Shown here piece by piece: positions 35,955 through 44,656 of a DNA stretch of 50,180 bases. How positions within the stretch are numbered: position 1 is the stretch's first letter; every line of letters starts with the position of its first letter. The notes below the pieces were generated by a model, which worked only from the letters and a program-made list of their open reading frames with translations, was not told the origin of the DNA and searched no databases. The position numbers and the translations under genes were made by a program. The DNA comes from Candidatus Odyssella sp. Lineage in GTDB: Bacteria; Pseudomonadota; Alphaproteobacteria; Bin65. The stretch lies in the NCBI GenBank assembly GCA_016792765.1, contig JAEULD010000203.1:1-50180 (forward strand). The letters run 5' to 3'.

Positions 35955-36788
35955 CTACTGAATTTCCTTAAAAAATCTTCCAAATCTAATACTGTCGACC
36001 CAGCGATGCACCTCCCACAGCTCGGCGCGATGATCGGTGGAGAAGAACAGGAACTCGGCGCGCCCGACCAGATTCTGGATCGGCACGTAGCCGACGGCGA
36101 GCAGATTGCGGCTGTCGGTGGAGTCGTCGCGGTTGTCGCCCATCATGAAATAGTGGCCGGGCGGGACGACGTATTCCTCGGTGTTGTTGACGAGGCTGTT
36201 CCCGCTGCCGCGCTGCTGCCAGACGACGTAGGAGCGCCCCTCCGGCGTCGTCTCGCGGAAGGCCTCGATCCCCTCGGCATTGCCGGGATGGCCGGGCTCG
36301 CCGATGCCGCCGCCGTTGCGATCCGGCGCCGCCTCGGCAACGCGCTCCCGCGCCAGCGCCTTGCCGTTGACGTAGACGATGCGGTTCTTCACCTGGATGC
36401 GGTCGCCGGGCAGGCCCACAACGCGCTTGATGAAGTCCACCGCCGGATCGCGCGGCTGGCGGAACACGGCGACGTCGCCGCGCCGCGGCGTGCCGGCGAG
36501 GAAGCGCCCCTCGAACTGGAACGGGTTCCACGACGAGGTGCTGGCCCCGTAGGGAAACGAGTAGCGGCTGTAGCCGTAGCTGTATTTCGAGACGAACAGG
36601 TAGTCGCCGACCCAGAGGCCCGGCAGCATCGAGGGCGACGGGATGCGGAACGGCTCGAACGCGAAGGTGCGGATCAGCAGCGCCAGCGCGACGGCCCAGA
36701 GGGCCGTGACGGCGACGTCGTAGACCGTGCGCACGAGATCGCGCGCGAACCGCACGATGCCGCCCGGCCGCTGTGCGTCGTCGCTCAC
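35955..36788 (-). CDS. lepB: Signal peptidase I (copy 1)
   Basis: 277 residues from a GTG at 36788, after GAGGG. One N-terminal membrane helix (about 22-41), catalytic Ser53 in PSPSMLPG and Lys121 in DFIKRVVGLPGDR, and the late GDNRDDSTDSR box. All residues needed for Ser-Lys protease action are present. It cleaves Sec and Tat signal peptides at the outer face of the inner membrane. It starts 19 bases after the stop of a second lepB. Confidence 0.93.
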   Translation of the reverse strand: MSDDAQRPGGIVRFARDLVRTVYDVAVTALWAVALALLIRTFAFEPFRIPSPSMLPGLWVGDYLFVSKYSYGYSRYSFPYGASTSSWNPFQFEGRFLAGTPRRGDVAVFRQPRDPAVDFIKRVVGLPGDRIQVKNRIVYVNGKALARERVAEAAPDRNGGGIGEPGHPGNAEGIEAFRETTPEGRSYVVWQQRGSGNSLVNNTEEYVVPPGHYFMMGDNRDDSTDSRNLLAVGYVPIQNLVGRAEFLFFSTDHRAELWEVHRWVDSIRFGRFFKEIQ

Positions 36789-36807
36789 GCGCGCGCCCTC
36801 GCCACGC

Positions 36808-37665
36808 TCAGCGCACGCCCATCAGCAGGCGGCCGTAGCGGATCGCGAACGGCCATTTCCACACTTCCCAGAGCTCGGCCGAGCCGTCGGTCGAGAAGAA
36901 CATGAACTCCGCGCGGCCGACGAAGTTCTCGAACGGCACGAAGCCGACGATCTGGCCGCAGCGCTGCCCGCTGGGGCCGGTGGGGTTGTAGGTGGCGCTG
37001 AACCGGCTGTCGCAGGAATTGTCGCGGTTGTCGCCCATCATGAAATAATGGCCGGCGGGCACGACGTATTCCGGCGTGTTGTCGCTGCCGAATTCGGTGT
37101 CGCTGCGCTCGTAGATCGTGTGCTGCCGCACGCCCTGGCCCGACGGCCCGGCCGGGAGCGATTCCAGGTAGACCTGATAGAGACGCTCGGCGTAGCGCCC
37201 GGTCGGCTCCTCCTGCTCGTAGACCACGACCTGGCCGGTGCGCCGGCGCTCGACCATCTTGCCGCTGATGTGGAGCCGCCCGGCCTTCACCTGCACCGTA
37301 TCGCCGGGCAGGCCGACGATGCGCTTGATGTAGTCGATCTTGGGATCGCTCGGCAGGCGGAACACGACGACGTCGCCGCGCTCGGGCGTGCCCGCGAGAA
37401 TGCGCCCCGAGAACAGCTTGGGCGACCACGGAAACGAATAGCGCGAATAGCCGTAGGAGAACTTGGAGACGAACAGGTAGTCGCCGATCAGCAGGCCCGG
37501 CAGCATCGAGCCCGACGGAATGCTGAACGGCTCGTAGGCGAAGGTGCGCACGACCAGCGCGATCAGAACGGCCCAGAACACCGTCTTGATCGTCTCGATC
37601 CAGCTTTCCTGGCCCTTGGCCTTCGTCTTGGCTTTCGCCTTGGCCCGGTCGCGGTTGCTTGCCAC
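36808..37665 (-). CDS. lepB: Signal peptidase I (copy 2)
   Basis: 285 residues from a GTG at 37665. The N-terminus is Lys-rich (RAKAKAKTKAKG) before one membrane helix (about 27-42). Catalytic Ser53 in PSGSMLPG and Lys114 in DYIKRIVGLPGDT are kept, as is GDNRDNSCDSR. The middle insertion (GRYAERLYQVYLESLPAG) differs from copy 1. This is the copy adjacent to acpS, as in other Alphaproteobacteria. Two active-looking copies suggest different substrate sets. Confidence 0.93.
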   Translation of the reverse strand: MASNRDRAKAKAKTKAKGQESWIETIKTVFWAVLIALVVRTFAYEPFSIPSGSMLPGLLIGDYLFVSKFSYGYSRYSFPWSPKLFSGRILAGTPERGDVVVFRLPSDPKIDYIKRIVGLPGDTVQVKAGRLHISGKMVERRRTGQVVVYEQEEPTGRYAERLYQVYLESLPAGPSGQGVRQHTIYERSDTEFGSDNTPEYVVPAGHYFMMGDNRDNSCDSRFSATYNPTGPSGQRCGQIVGFVPFENFVGRAEFMFFSTDGSAELWEVWKWPFAIRYGRLLMGVR

Positions 37666-37749
37666 TGTCGTTGCCTATCCGGCCGCCGGAACGGCGGCGC
37701 TACGAGCTGCTGCGGGAGCGGCGGACCTTCGCGGAGCGGCGCGCCGAAA

Positions 37750-38157
37750 TCAAGGCGGCGAAATCGGCACGGCCGAGATGATGACGATCACCTGCGCGAG
37801 CGGCGGCTCGTCGGTGATCGAAACGTCGATGCGCGCCGTCATACCAGCGGGGACGAGTTCCGCCAAGCGCCTGGCGGCCCCGCCGGTCAGCTCGATCGTC
37901 GGCCGCCCCGAGGGCAGGTTCACCACGCCCATGTCGCGATGGTAGACGCCGCTGCCGAAGCCGGTGCCGAGCGCCTTGGCGCACGCCTCCTTGGCGGCGA
38001 AGCGCTTGGCATAGCTGGCGGCGCGGCCGTAGCGCGCCTCGCTGCGGCGCTTCTCGGTCTCGGTGAAGCAGCGATCGACGAATTTCTCGCCCCAGCGCCC
38101 GAGCGTCTTCTCGATGCGCCGGATATCGACGAGGTCGGAGCCGAGGCCGAGAATCAC
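37750..38157 (-). CDS. acpS: Holo-[acyl-carrier-protein] synthase
   Basis: 135 residues from a GTG at 38157 that overlaps the pdxJ stop by 4 bases (GTGA). The N-terminal [15 protein letters not shown] carries the Mg-binding Asp, and [14 protein letters not shown] holds the Glu and Lys of the second motif. The enzyme transfers 4'-phosphopantetheine from CoA to acyl carrier protein. The long open frame upstream is a shadow of pdxJ and rsh. Confidence 0.93.
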   Translation of the reverse strand: MILGLGSDLVDIRRIEKTLGRWGEKFVDRCFTETEKRRSEARYGRAASYAKRFAAKEACAKALGTGFGSGVYHRDMGVVNLPSGRPTIELTGGAARRLAELVPAGMTARIDVSITDEPPLAQVIVIISAVPISPP

Positions 38158-38927
38158 GCGCTCCTCGCCCCGCCGGATTCGGCGCGCGCCTTGTCCATCA
38201 GCGCGCGCATGCGCTTGATGGCGCTGTCGAGGCCGCTGAAGATCGCCTCGCCGATCAGGAAGTGGCCGATGTTCAGCTCGACGACGGCCGGGATCGCGGC
38301 GACCGGCCCCACCGTGTCGAACGTCAGCCCGTGGCCGGCATGGCATTCGAGGCCGAGCGCTTGGGCCGCGCGCGCCGCCTCGACGATGCGGGCGAGCTCG
38401 CGCTGCACCTCGGGGCCGGTGGGCGCGAGATTGTAGGCCTCGCAATAGGTGCCGGTGTGCAATTCGACGACCGGCGCGCCGAGCGCCCTGGCCGCCTCGA
38501 GCGCGGCCGCGTCCGGCTCGATGAACAGCGAGACGCGGATGCCGGCGCCGGTCAGCGCACGCACGTAGTACGAGAGATTGTTGCGGCCCTTCACCACGTC
38601 GAGCCCGCCCTCGGTCGTGCGTTCCTCGCGCTTCTCGGGCACGATGCAGGCCGCGTGCGGCTTGTGGCGCAGCGCGATCTCCAGCATCTCCCTGGTCGCC
38701 GCCATCTCGAGGTTGAGCGGCAGGTCGATCTCGGCCGTCAGCCGGTCGATGTCGCCGTCGGTGATGTGGCGGCGGTCTTCGCGGAGATGCGCGGTGATGC
38801 CGTCGGCGCCGGCATGGGCGGCGGCGATCGCGGCCTTCACCGGATCGGGATGCCGCCCGCCCCGCGCGTTGCGGATCGTGGCCACGTGATCGATGTTGAC
38901 GCCGAGGCGGAGCTTGTTGGTTTTCAT
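38154..38927 (-). CDS. pdxJ: Pyridoxine 5'-phosphate synthase
   Basis: 257 residues from the ATG at 38927. It reads [18 protein letters not shown] at the first strand, with the [16 protein letters not shown] and [12 protein letters not shown] segments that line the active site. It joins 1-deoxy-xylulose 5-phosphate and 3-amino-2-oxopropyl phosphate to pyridoxine 5'-phosphate in the DXP-dependent route. Start chosen because the 10 extra residues upstream have no conserved feature. Confidence 0.95.
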   Translation of the reverse strand: MKTNKLRLGVNIDHVATIRNARGGRHPDPVKAAIAAAHAGADGITAHLREDRRHITDGDIDRLTAEIDLPLNLEMAATREMLEIALRHKPHAACIVPEKREERTTEGGLDVVKGRNNLSYYVRALTGAGIRVSLFIEPDAAALEAARALGAPVVELHTGTYCEAYNLAPTGPEVQRELARIVEAARAAQALGLECHAGHGLTFDTVGPVAAIPAVVELNIGHFLIGEAIFSGLDSAIKRMRALMDKARAESGGARSA

Positions 38928-38960
38928 CGTTCGTCTTCCGGGTTCGCTCGCTTCCACATT

Positions 38961-41105
38961 CTAGCTTCTCGCCCGCTCCACCGCGGCCACCACCTTCTGC
39001 CCGCGCAGCGCGGCGATGATCGTGGTGAGATGGCGCACGTCGCGCACGGCGATGTCGATCAGCATGTCGAAGAAATCGGTGGTGCGCGCCGTGAAGCGCA
39101 GATTCTGTATGTTGCCGTCGTACTTTCCGATGAGGGTCGTGATCGCGCCGAGCGCGCCCGGCTCGTTGGAGACGGTGACGTGGAGGCGGCCGACGCGCGT
39201 CTGATCGTCGCCGTCTTCGGGCCAGGCGACGTCGATCCAGCGCTCGGGCATGTCGGCGAAGGCCTCGAGCGAGTCGCAGTCGATCGTGTGGACGGTGACG
39301 CCCTTGCCCGTCGTCACGATGCCGACGATGCGCTCGCCCGGCAGCGGGTGGCAGCAGCCGGCGAAATGCACGGCCATGCCGGGAATGAGGCCCTTCAGCT
39401 GGATCGCGCCCGTATCCTTGCCGTCCTTCTTCGGCTTCTTGGCGTCGTCCTTTTTCTTCTTGGGCGGCGCCTGCACGGTCTCGGCGCCGGGGATCACCGC
39501 GCGCGCCACGTCGCCGACGCTGACGTTGCCCTGCCCGACCGCGGCGACGAGGTCCTCGACGCTCGCCTGGCCGAACTGGCGCAGCACCGGTTCCACGACC
39601 TTGCCGGTGAACGCGCCGCCGCGCGCGACGAACGCCTTTTCCAGCATCGCCTGGCCGAGATCGAGATACTCCTGGCGCTGGCGCAGGCGGATGAAGCGGC
39701 GGATGCGCGCGCGCGCCTTGCCGGTGACGACGAAACGCTCCCATTCCGGCGACGGCGTCTGCGCCTTCGAGGTGACGATCTCGACCTGATCGCCGTTCTT
39801 GAGCGTGGTGCGCAGCGGCACCATGCGGCCGTTGATCTTGGCGCCGACGCAATGATCGCCGATCTCGGAGTGCACGGCATAGGCGAAATCGACCGGCGTG
39901 GCGCCGCGCGGCAGCTCGATGAGGTCGCCGTGCGGCGTGAAGCAGAACGCCTTGTCCTGGAACATCTCGAGCTTCGTGTGCTCGAGGAACTCCTCGGCGT
40001 CGGCGCCCTGCTCCAGGATGTCGAGCAGGCCGCGCAGCCAGCGATAGGCCTCGGTGTCTTTCGCGGCGACGTGCTGCTTGTATTGCCAGTGCGCGGCGAG
40101 GCCGAGCTCGGCGAACTGGTGCATGTCCTCGGTGCGGATCTGCACCTCGATGCGGTGGCCGCCCGGGCCGAACACGCCGGTGTGCAGCGAGCGGTAGCCG
40201 TTCGGCTTCGGCAGGCTGATGTAATCCTTGAAGCGGCCGGGCACGACCCGGTACTTGCTGTGCAGCGCGCCCAGCGCGCGATAGCAGTCCGCGACGGTCT
40301 TCACGACCACGCGGAAGGCCATGATGTCGGAGAGCTGCTCGAACTCCACCGCCTTCTGCTGCATCTTCTTCCAGATCGAGAACGGCGTCTTCTTGCGACC
40401 GGAGATCTTGGCCTCGATGCTCTCGGCCTTCATCAGCTCTTCGAGCGTGCCGATGATTCGCGGCACGACGTCGCCGCCGCGCTCGGCGAGAAACTCGAGG
40501 CGCCTGACGATCGAATCGCGCGCGTCGCGGTTCAGCTCGGCGAAAGCGAGGTCCTGCAGTTCCTCCTGGAAATCGCGCATGCCGATGCGCTCGGCGAGCG
40601 GCGCGTAGAGCTCCAGCGTCTCGCGCGCGATGCGCCGGCGCTTGTCCTCGCTCGCGATGTATTTCAGCGTGCGCATGTTGTGCAGGCGGTCCGCGAGCTT
40701 GACCAGCAGCACGCGCAGATCGGCCGACATCGCGAGCAGGAACTTGCGGAAATTCTCCGCCTGGCTCTCCTCGCGCGACTGCAGCTCGATCTTCGAGAGC
40801 TTCGTGACCCCGTCGACGAGCTTCGCGACCTCGCCGCCGAAGCCCTTCTCGATCTCGTCGATCGTGGTGGCGGTGTCCTCCACCGTGTCGTGCAGCAGCG
40901 CGGTGACGATCGTGGCCGTGTCGAGCCGGTAGCGCGTGAGGATGCCGGCCACCTCGACCGGATGCGCGAAATAGGGATCGCCGCTGGCGCGCTGCTGCGA
41001 GCCGTGCACCTTCACCGAATAGACGTAGGCGCGGTTGATCAGGTCTTCGTTCGCGTCGGGGTCGTACGCCTTGACCCGCTCCACCAGCTCATATTGGCGG
41101 AGCAT
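38961..41105 (-). CDS. rsh: Bifunctional (p)ppGpp synthetase/hydrolase (Rsh)
   Basis: 714 residues from the ATG at 41105, after GAAAGGACC. HD hydrolase domain with His72-Asp73 in LLHDTVEDT, synthetase domain with the RFKDYI segment (the type seen in bifunctional enzymes) and [12 protein letters not shown], then TGS ([21 protein letters not shown]) and a C-terminal ACT domain. It makes and degrades the stringent alarmone. It lies 34 bases upstream of pdxJ and 88 bases downstream of rpoZ. Confidence 0.95.
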   Translation of the reverse strand: MLRQYELVERVKAYDPDANEDLINRAYVYSVKVHGSQQRASGDPYFAHPVEVAGILTRYRLDTATIVTALLHDTVEDTATTIDEIEKGFGGEVAKLVDGVTKLSKIELQSREESQAENFRKFLLAMSADLRVLLVKLADRLHNMRTLKYIASEDKRRRIARETLELYAPLAERIGMRDFQEELQDLAFAELNRDARDSIVRRLEFLAERGGDVVPRIIGTLEELMKAESIEAKISGRKKTPFSIWKKMQQKAVEFEQLSDIMAFRVVVKTVADCYRALGALHSKYRVVPGRFKDYISLPKPNGYRSLHTGVFGPGGHRIEVQIRTEDMHQFAELGLAAHWQYKQHVAAKDTEAYRWLRGLLDILEQGADAEEFLEHTKLEMFQDKAFCFTPHGDLIELPRGATPVDFAYAVHSEIGDHCVGAKINGRMVPLRTTLKNGDQVEIVTSKAQTPSPEWERFVVTGKARARIRRFIRLRQRQEYLDLGQAMLEKAFVARGGAFTGKVVEPVLRQFGQASVEDLVAAVGQGNVSVGDVARAVIPGAETVQAPPKKKKDDAKKPKKDGKDTGAIQLKGLIPGMAVHFAGCCHPLPGERIVGIVTTGKGVTVHTIDCDSLEAFADMPERWIDVAWPEDGDDQTRVGRLHVTVSNEPGALGAITTLIGKYDGNIQNLRFTARTTDFFDMLIDIAVRDVRHLTTIIAALRGQKVVAAVERARS

Positions 41106-41192
41106 GGGCCAGGTCCTTTCGACCGGCGCGCGCGACAACGATCCGGCGGAGCGGGCGCCGGTCTATGCCAGCGCGGCCACCGCCGGGGCGCG

Positions 41193-41606
41193 TCATTCCT
41201 CGCCCGCGTTCTCCGCCGTGCCCTGGGCGGCGGCGGCCGCGGCGTCTTCCGCGTCGGCCTCTTCGCGGCTTTCCTTGGTCTCGCGCGCGGCGGCCTGGAG
41301 CGACTCGACCGTCGCCAGGATCGCCGACTCTTCCTTGAGCGCGTCGAGCGCCTCGGTGTCTTCCTCGAGATCGTCCTGCGGCTTTTCCTTCTGCAGGCCG
41401 AGCACGAGCTTTTCCTGGAGGTCGCCCAGCTTCAGCGTGTCGTCCGCGATCTCGCGCAGCGCGATCACCGGGTTCTTGTCGTTGTCGCGCGCGACCGTCT
41501 CCGGCGCGCCCGACGCGATGTCGCGCGCCCGCTGCGACGCCAGCATGACGAGGTCGAACCGGTTCGGGACCTTGAGGACACAATCTTCGACAGTGACGCG
41601 CGCCAT
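41193..41606 (-). CDS. rpoZ: RNA polymerase omega subunit
   Basis: 137 residues. The core [32 protein letters not shown] and [11 protein letters not shown] match omega. The C-terminal half (about 75-137) is an acidic Ala/Glu-rich extension ([15 protein letters not shown]), longer than the E. coli protein but usual in Alphaproteobacteria. It stabilises the polymerase and is part of a ppGpp site, fitting its place before rsh. Confidence 0.94.
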   Translation of the reverse strand: MARVTVEDCVLKVPNRFDLVMLASQRARDIASGAPETVARDNDKNPVIALREIADDTLKLGDLQEKLVLGLQKEKPQDDLEEDTEALDALKEESAILATVESLQAAARETKESREEADAEDAAAAAAQGTAENAGEE

Positions 41607-41729
41607 TGAACGCTCGCTCCAGAGCTATTTCGGAACCGTTCTTGGAAACGACCTATATATGGGCAGGACCAGCCGAATGCAACCCGAGCCGGGTGCGGCG
41701 AAGGGGCCGGCGCCGGGTCGATTCCCGGC

Positions 41730-42218
41730 CTATTCGAAGGGCTTGGCGGCCGTTTCGGGGCCGAGCGCGGCGACGAGGTCGCCGATCGCGCGGCGGCTGA
41801 CCGGGTGGCGCCAGCCGGGCGCGATCTCGGCCAGCGGCAGCAACACGAAGGCGCGCCGGTGCAGCCGGGGATGCGGCAGCGCCGGCGGCCCCGCCTCGAC
41901 CGCGCCGCGATAGTCGATGAGGTCGAGGTCGGCCGCACGCGGCGCGTTGGCGGCCGCGCGCGACCGGCCGAGCGCCGCCTCGATCTCGTGCAGCAGGGCG
42001 AGCAGCGCCTCCGGCGGCAGCGCGGTTTCCACCTCGGCCACGGCGTTGACGAATTCGGGATCGGCCGGGTCGGGCCAGGCCGGCGAGCGATACCAGCGCG
42101 AGCGCCGCACGATCCGGATTCCGGCGGCCGCGAGTCGCACCAGCGCCGCTTCGAGCGTCGCGCGCGGCGGGCCGGCCGGGCCCGGCAGGTTGGCGCCCAA
42201 GGCGATGTAGATGCTCAT
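41730..42218 (-). CDS. folK: 2-amino-4-hydroxy-6-hydroxymethyldihydropteridine pyrophosphokinase
   Basis: 162 residues from the ATG at 42218 (MSIYIALGANLPGP). Motifs: ALGANL, RSRWYRSPAW, EFVNAVAEVET, AADLDLIDYRG with the Mg-binding Asp pair, and HPRLHRRAFVLLPLAEIAPGW. It pyrophosphorylates hydroxymethyl-dihydropterin in folate synthesis. It lies 123 bases upstream of rpoZ on the same strand. An ATG further upstream would add 23 unconserved residues and is rejected. Confidence 0.93.
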   Translation of the reverse strand: MSIYIALGANLPGPAGPPRATLEAALVRLAAAGIRIVRRSRWYRSPAWPDPADPEFVNAVAEVETALPPEALLALLHEIEAALGRSRAAANAPRAADLDLIDYRGAVEAGPPALPHPRLHRRAFVLLPLAEIAPGWRHPVSRRAIGDLVAALGPETAAKPFE

Positions 42219-42356
42219 GCCGATCGTGTTTCTTCTTGGCGGCGTTGCCGATATTATGGGTGCCGTACGGAGGGGGACGAGGGGCAAGCGCGGGGCATTT
42301 CGGCCCGGCGCGCCCAGGACGGCCTTTCATGTTTGAATCGGTATTGGGGGATCACC

Positions 42357-42998
42357 ATGGCCAATGCGCATAAGCTCTACAAGGAAGAGAAGCTCGCGAT
42401 CTTCATCGACGGCGCCAATCTCTACAACGCGGCCAAGACGCTGGGCTTCGACATCGATTACCGGAAGCTGCTGGAATTCTTCGCCGACCGCGCCCGGCTG
42501 ATCCGCGCGTTCTACTACACCGCCATCGTCGAGGATCAGGACTACTCGCCGCTGCGGCCGCTGGTCGATTGGCTCGACTACAACGGCTACACGCTCGTCA
42601 CCAAACCGACCAAGGAATTCACCGACGCCATGGGCCGCCGCAAGGTGAAGGGCAACATGGACGTCGAGCTCGCCGTCGACGTGATGGAGATGGGCGAGCA
42701 CGTCGACCACATCGTGCTGTTCTCGGGCGACGGCGATTTCCGCCGCCTCGTCGAGGCGGTCCAGAAGAAGGGCGTGCGCGTCACCGTCGTCAGCTCGATC
42801 AAGACCCAGCCGCCGATGGTGGCCGACGAGCTGCGCCGCCAGGCCGACATCTTCGTCGATCTCGGCGACCTCGCGCCGCACATCGCGCGCGCCCACCAGC
42901 CCGGCCGCGTTCCGCGCGAGCCGCGCGAAAACCATCGCGAGAGCGCGCCGCGCGAACCCGCGCCGGCGATGGCGCCCGGCGACGACGACCGGGGCTGA
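42357..42998 (+). CDS. NYN-domain (LabA/DUF88-like) predicted ribonuclease
   Basis: 213 residues from the ATG at 42357. PIN-like NYN acidic residues are FIDGANLYN, NMDVELAVDVM and SGDGDF, with VKGNMDVELAVDVMEM as the most conserved block. The last 40 residues are a disordered Arg/Pro/Glu tail. Members are thought to cleave RNA, but the substrate is unknown. It is divergent from folK across 138 bases and 21 bases before the uracil-DNA glycosylase gene. Confidence 0.88.
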   Translation: MANAHKLYKEEKLAIFIDGANLYNAAKTLGFDIDYRKLLEFFADRARLIRAFYYTAIVEDQDYSPLRPLVDWLDYNGYTLVTKPTKEFTDAMGRRKVKGNMDVELAVDVMEMGEHVDHIVLFSGDGDFRRLVEAVQKKGVRVTVVSSIKTQPPMVADELRRQADIFVDLGDLAPHIARAHQPGRVPREPRENHRESAPREPAPAMAPGDDDRG

Positions 42999-43019
42999 CG
43001 CAGCCTCGCGTCAGCGAAA

Positions 43020-43679
43020 TTGCCGGCGCCGCCCGCCCGTTTTGCCGAGCCGCCGCGCGATTGCGCGCTGTGCCCGCGCCTCGCCGCGTTCCGGGCCGCG
43101 AACCGCAAGGCCCATTCCGGCTTCTTCAACGCGCCGGTCCCGGCCTTCGGGCCGCTCGACGCGCGCGTGCTGATCGTGGGCCTGGCGCCCGGCCTGAAGG
43201 GCGCCAACCGCACCGGGCGGCCGTTCACCGGCGATTACGCCGGCGACCTGCTTTATGCGACGCTGCCGAAATTCGGCTTCGCACGCGGAATCTACGACCG
43301 CCGCATCGACGACGGCTTCGCGCTCGTCGATTGCCGCATCACCAACGCGGTGCGCTGCGTGCCGCCCGAGAACAAGCCCACGCCGGCCGAGGCGCGCACC
43401 TGCCGCGAGAGCTTCCTCGCCGCCGAGATCGCGGCGATGCCGAAGCTCGCGGCGATCGTCGCGCTCGGGCAGCTCGCGCACAACGAAGTGCTGAAGGCGC
43501 TCGGCGAACGCCGCGCGGCGTTCCCGTTCCGGCACGGCGCACTGCACCGCCTCGCGAAGCTGGCGCTCGCCGACAGCTATCACTGCTCGCGCTACAACAC
43601 GAACACGGGCGTGCTGACGCCGGCCATGTTCGAGAGCGTGTTCGCCGCACTCGCGGCGCGGCTCGGCCGGAGCGACTAG
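43020..43679 (+). CDS. Family 5 uracil-DNA glycosylase (UDGb)
   Basis: 219 residues from a TTG; no ATG or GTG offers a better start. Motif A reads GLAPGLKGANRTGRPFTGD, the family 5 form with no Asp/Asn where family 1 has its catalytic Asp. Four Cys (15, 18, 113, 128) match the iron-sulfur cluster ligands of families 4 and 5. The late helix-loop HCSRYNTNTG with HxxxxNxNTG is also typical. It removes uracil, and often hypoxanthine, from DNA. It probably forms an operon with the NYN gene. Confidence 0.88.
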   Translation: MPAPPARFAEPPRDCALCPRLAAFRAANRKAHSGFFNAPVPAFGPLDARVLIVGLAPGLKGANRTGRPFTGDYAGDLLYATLPKFGFARGIYDRRIDDGFALVDCRITNAVRCVPPENKPTPAEARTCRESFLAAEIAAMPKLAAIVALGQLAHNEVLKALGERRAAFPFRHGALHRLAKLALADSYHCSRYNTNTGVLTPAMFESVFAALAARLGRSD

Positions 43680-43700
43680 GCGGCGGCGAGCGCGATCGGG

Positions 43701-44174
43701 CTATCCGGCGTTCGCGGCGGCCGCGTACTGCGCCAGCAGCCCGCCCCAGCCGCCCGGCGAATCGATCGCGTCGCGCATCATCTGCGCGGTATCGCCGGCG
43801 CGCTCGAGGTGGCGATGCTCCAGCTCGACGCGCGTGTGGTCGCCGTCGGCGACGAAGCGCACTTCCACCTCGGTGTGCAGGTTCGGGTCGATCTCGAAAC
43901 GGCCGTCGAGCTGCCACGTCATCACGATGCGCGCGGGCGGCTGCCACACCAGCACCTTGCCCCAGTCGCATTCCGAGCCGTCGGCCGCGCGCTCGTACCA
44001 GCGGCCGCCGACGCGCGGCTCGGTCGTCACCGAAACCTGCGGCGACTTCGATTTCAGCAGCGAGTGCTCCTTCGGCCACCAGCGCCACTGCGTGAAAATC
44101 TCGAACGCGCGCTCGCGCGGGGCCTTCACGCGAATCGTTTTCCGAACCGGCGCCATCGCGATCCTGGCACTCAT
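43701..44174 (-). CDS. SRPBCC/AHSA1-domain protein
   Basis: 157 residues from the ATG at 44174, overlapping the stop of the ArsR gene by 4 bases. The fold signature is VRKTIRVKAPRERAFEIFTQ, then EPRVGGRWYERAADGSE, GKVLVWQPPARIVMTW and the last long helix GWGGLLAQYAAAA. These proteins hold hydrophobic ligands in a deep cavity; with an ArsR gene upstream they form a common regulator-effector pair. The ligand is unknown. Confidence 0.88.
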   Translation of the reverse strand: MSARIAMAPVRKTIRVKAPRERAFEIFTQWRWWPKEHSLLKSKSPQVSVTTEPRVGGRWYERAADGSECDWGKVLVWQPPARIVMTWQLDGRFEIDPNLHTEVEVRFVADGDHTRVELEHRHLERAGDTAQMMRDAIDSPGGWGGLLAQYAAAANAG

Positions 44175-44491
44175 CGCTTCCCTCTCTGCTTGGCGTCCGC
44201 CGCGACTTCGGCCGCGAAGGCGTCGAGCGCCGTATCCCAGAAGCCGTCGATCCAGCGGCGCAGCGCGCCGAGGCCGGCCGGATCGATGGAATAGAACCGG
44301 CGCGTGCCGTCGCGCTCCTCGCGCACCAGCCCCGCCTCTTTCAGCACCTTCAAGTGCTGCGAGACCGCCGGGCGGCTCACCGGCAGCCCGGCCGCGAGCG
44401 CGCCGACCGGCCGCGCGCCGCCGCGCAGCCGCTCGAACACGAGACGCCGCGTCGGATCGGCCAAGGCGGTCAAGGCGCTTCCGTAAGCCAT
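44171..44491 (-). CDS. ArsR-family transcriptional regulator
   Basis: 106 residues. Winged HTH: LADPTRRLVFERL, then PVSRPAVSQHLKVLKEAGLVREERDGTRRFYSID. No Cys metal site is seen, as expected for the group paired with SRPBCC genes, so it probably senses an organic ligand. The ATG sits only 5 bases after a possible -10 box and within a direct-repeat region. It should repress itself and the SRPBCC gene. Confidence 0.9.
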   Translation of the reverse strand: MAYGSALTALADPTRRLVFERLRGGARPVGALAAGLPVSRPAVSQHLKVLKEAGLVREERDGTRRFYSIDPAGLGALRRWIDGFWDTALDAFAAEVAADAKQRGKR

Positions 44492-44525
44492 AGCTAACGG
44501 TAAGCAAGAGCTAACGGAGAGTCAA
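44492..44525 (-). promoter_or_regulatory. Promoter and operator candidate of the arsR-SRPBCC pair
   Basis: The 9-mer AGCTAACGG (plus strand) occurs at 44492-44500 and 44509-44517, 17 bp apart as direct repeats. On the minus strand a -35 TTGACT (44520-44525) and -10 TACCGT (44497-44502) are spaced by 17. The repeats fall in the spacer and across the -10, as expected for an autoregulatory ArsR operator. Confidence 0.55.
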
Positions 44526-44565
44526 GCGCCCGAAGCTCCGGGACCGCGGGCTGCCAGGCCCGGGC

Positions 44566-44621
44566 GATCGCTTCGCGATCTTCTGGCGAAGCAATGCTTC
44601 GCCAAGATCTGGCGCAGCCAG
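44566..44621. repeat. Array of three adjacent hairpins
   Basis: Three perfect palindromes follow each other: GATCGC/GCGATC (44566-44580), TGGCGAAGCA/TGCTTCGCCA with a one-base loop (44584-44604), and CTGGC/GCCAG (44609-44621). They lie between the MetE-like stop and the arsR promoter. The array could act as terminator for the MetE-like gene or be an interspersed repeat. Confidence 0.7.
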
Positions 44622-44656
44622 CGACCGGGCCTCGATGCCCGATGTCCCACGGAAAG

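Noticed and set aside
38262..41609. Open frame of about 1,100 codons antisense to pdxJ, rsh and rpoZ
   Set aside because: It mirrors three confident genes and has no domain or start signal.
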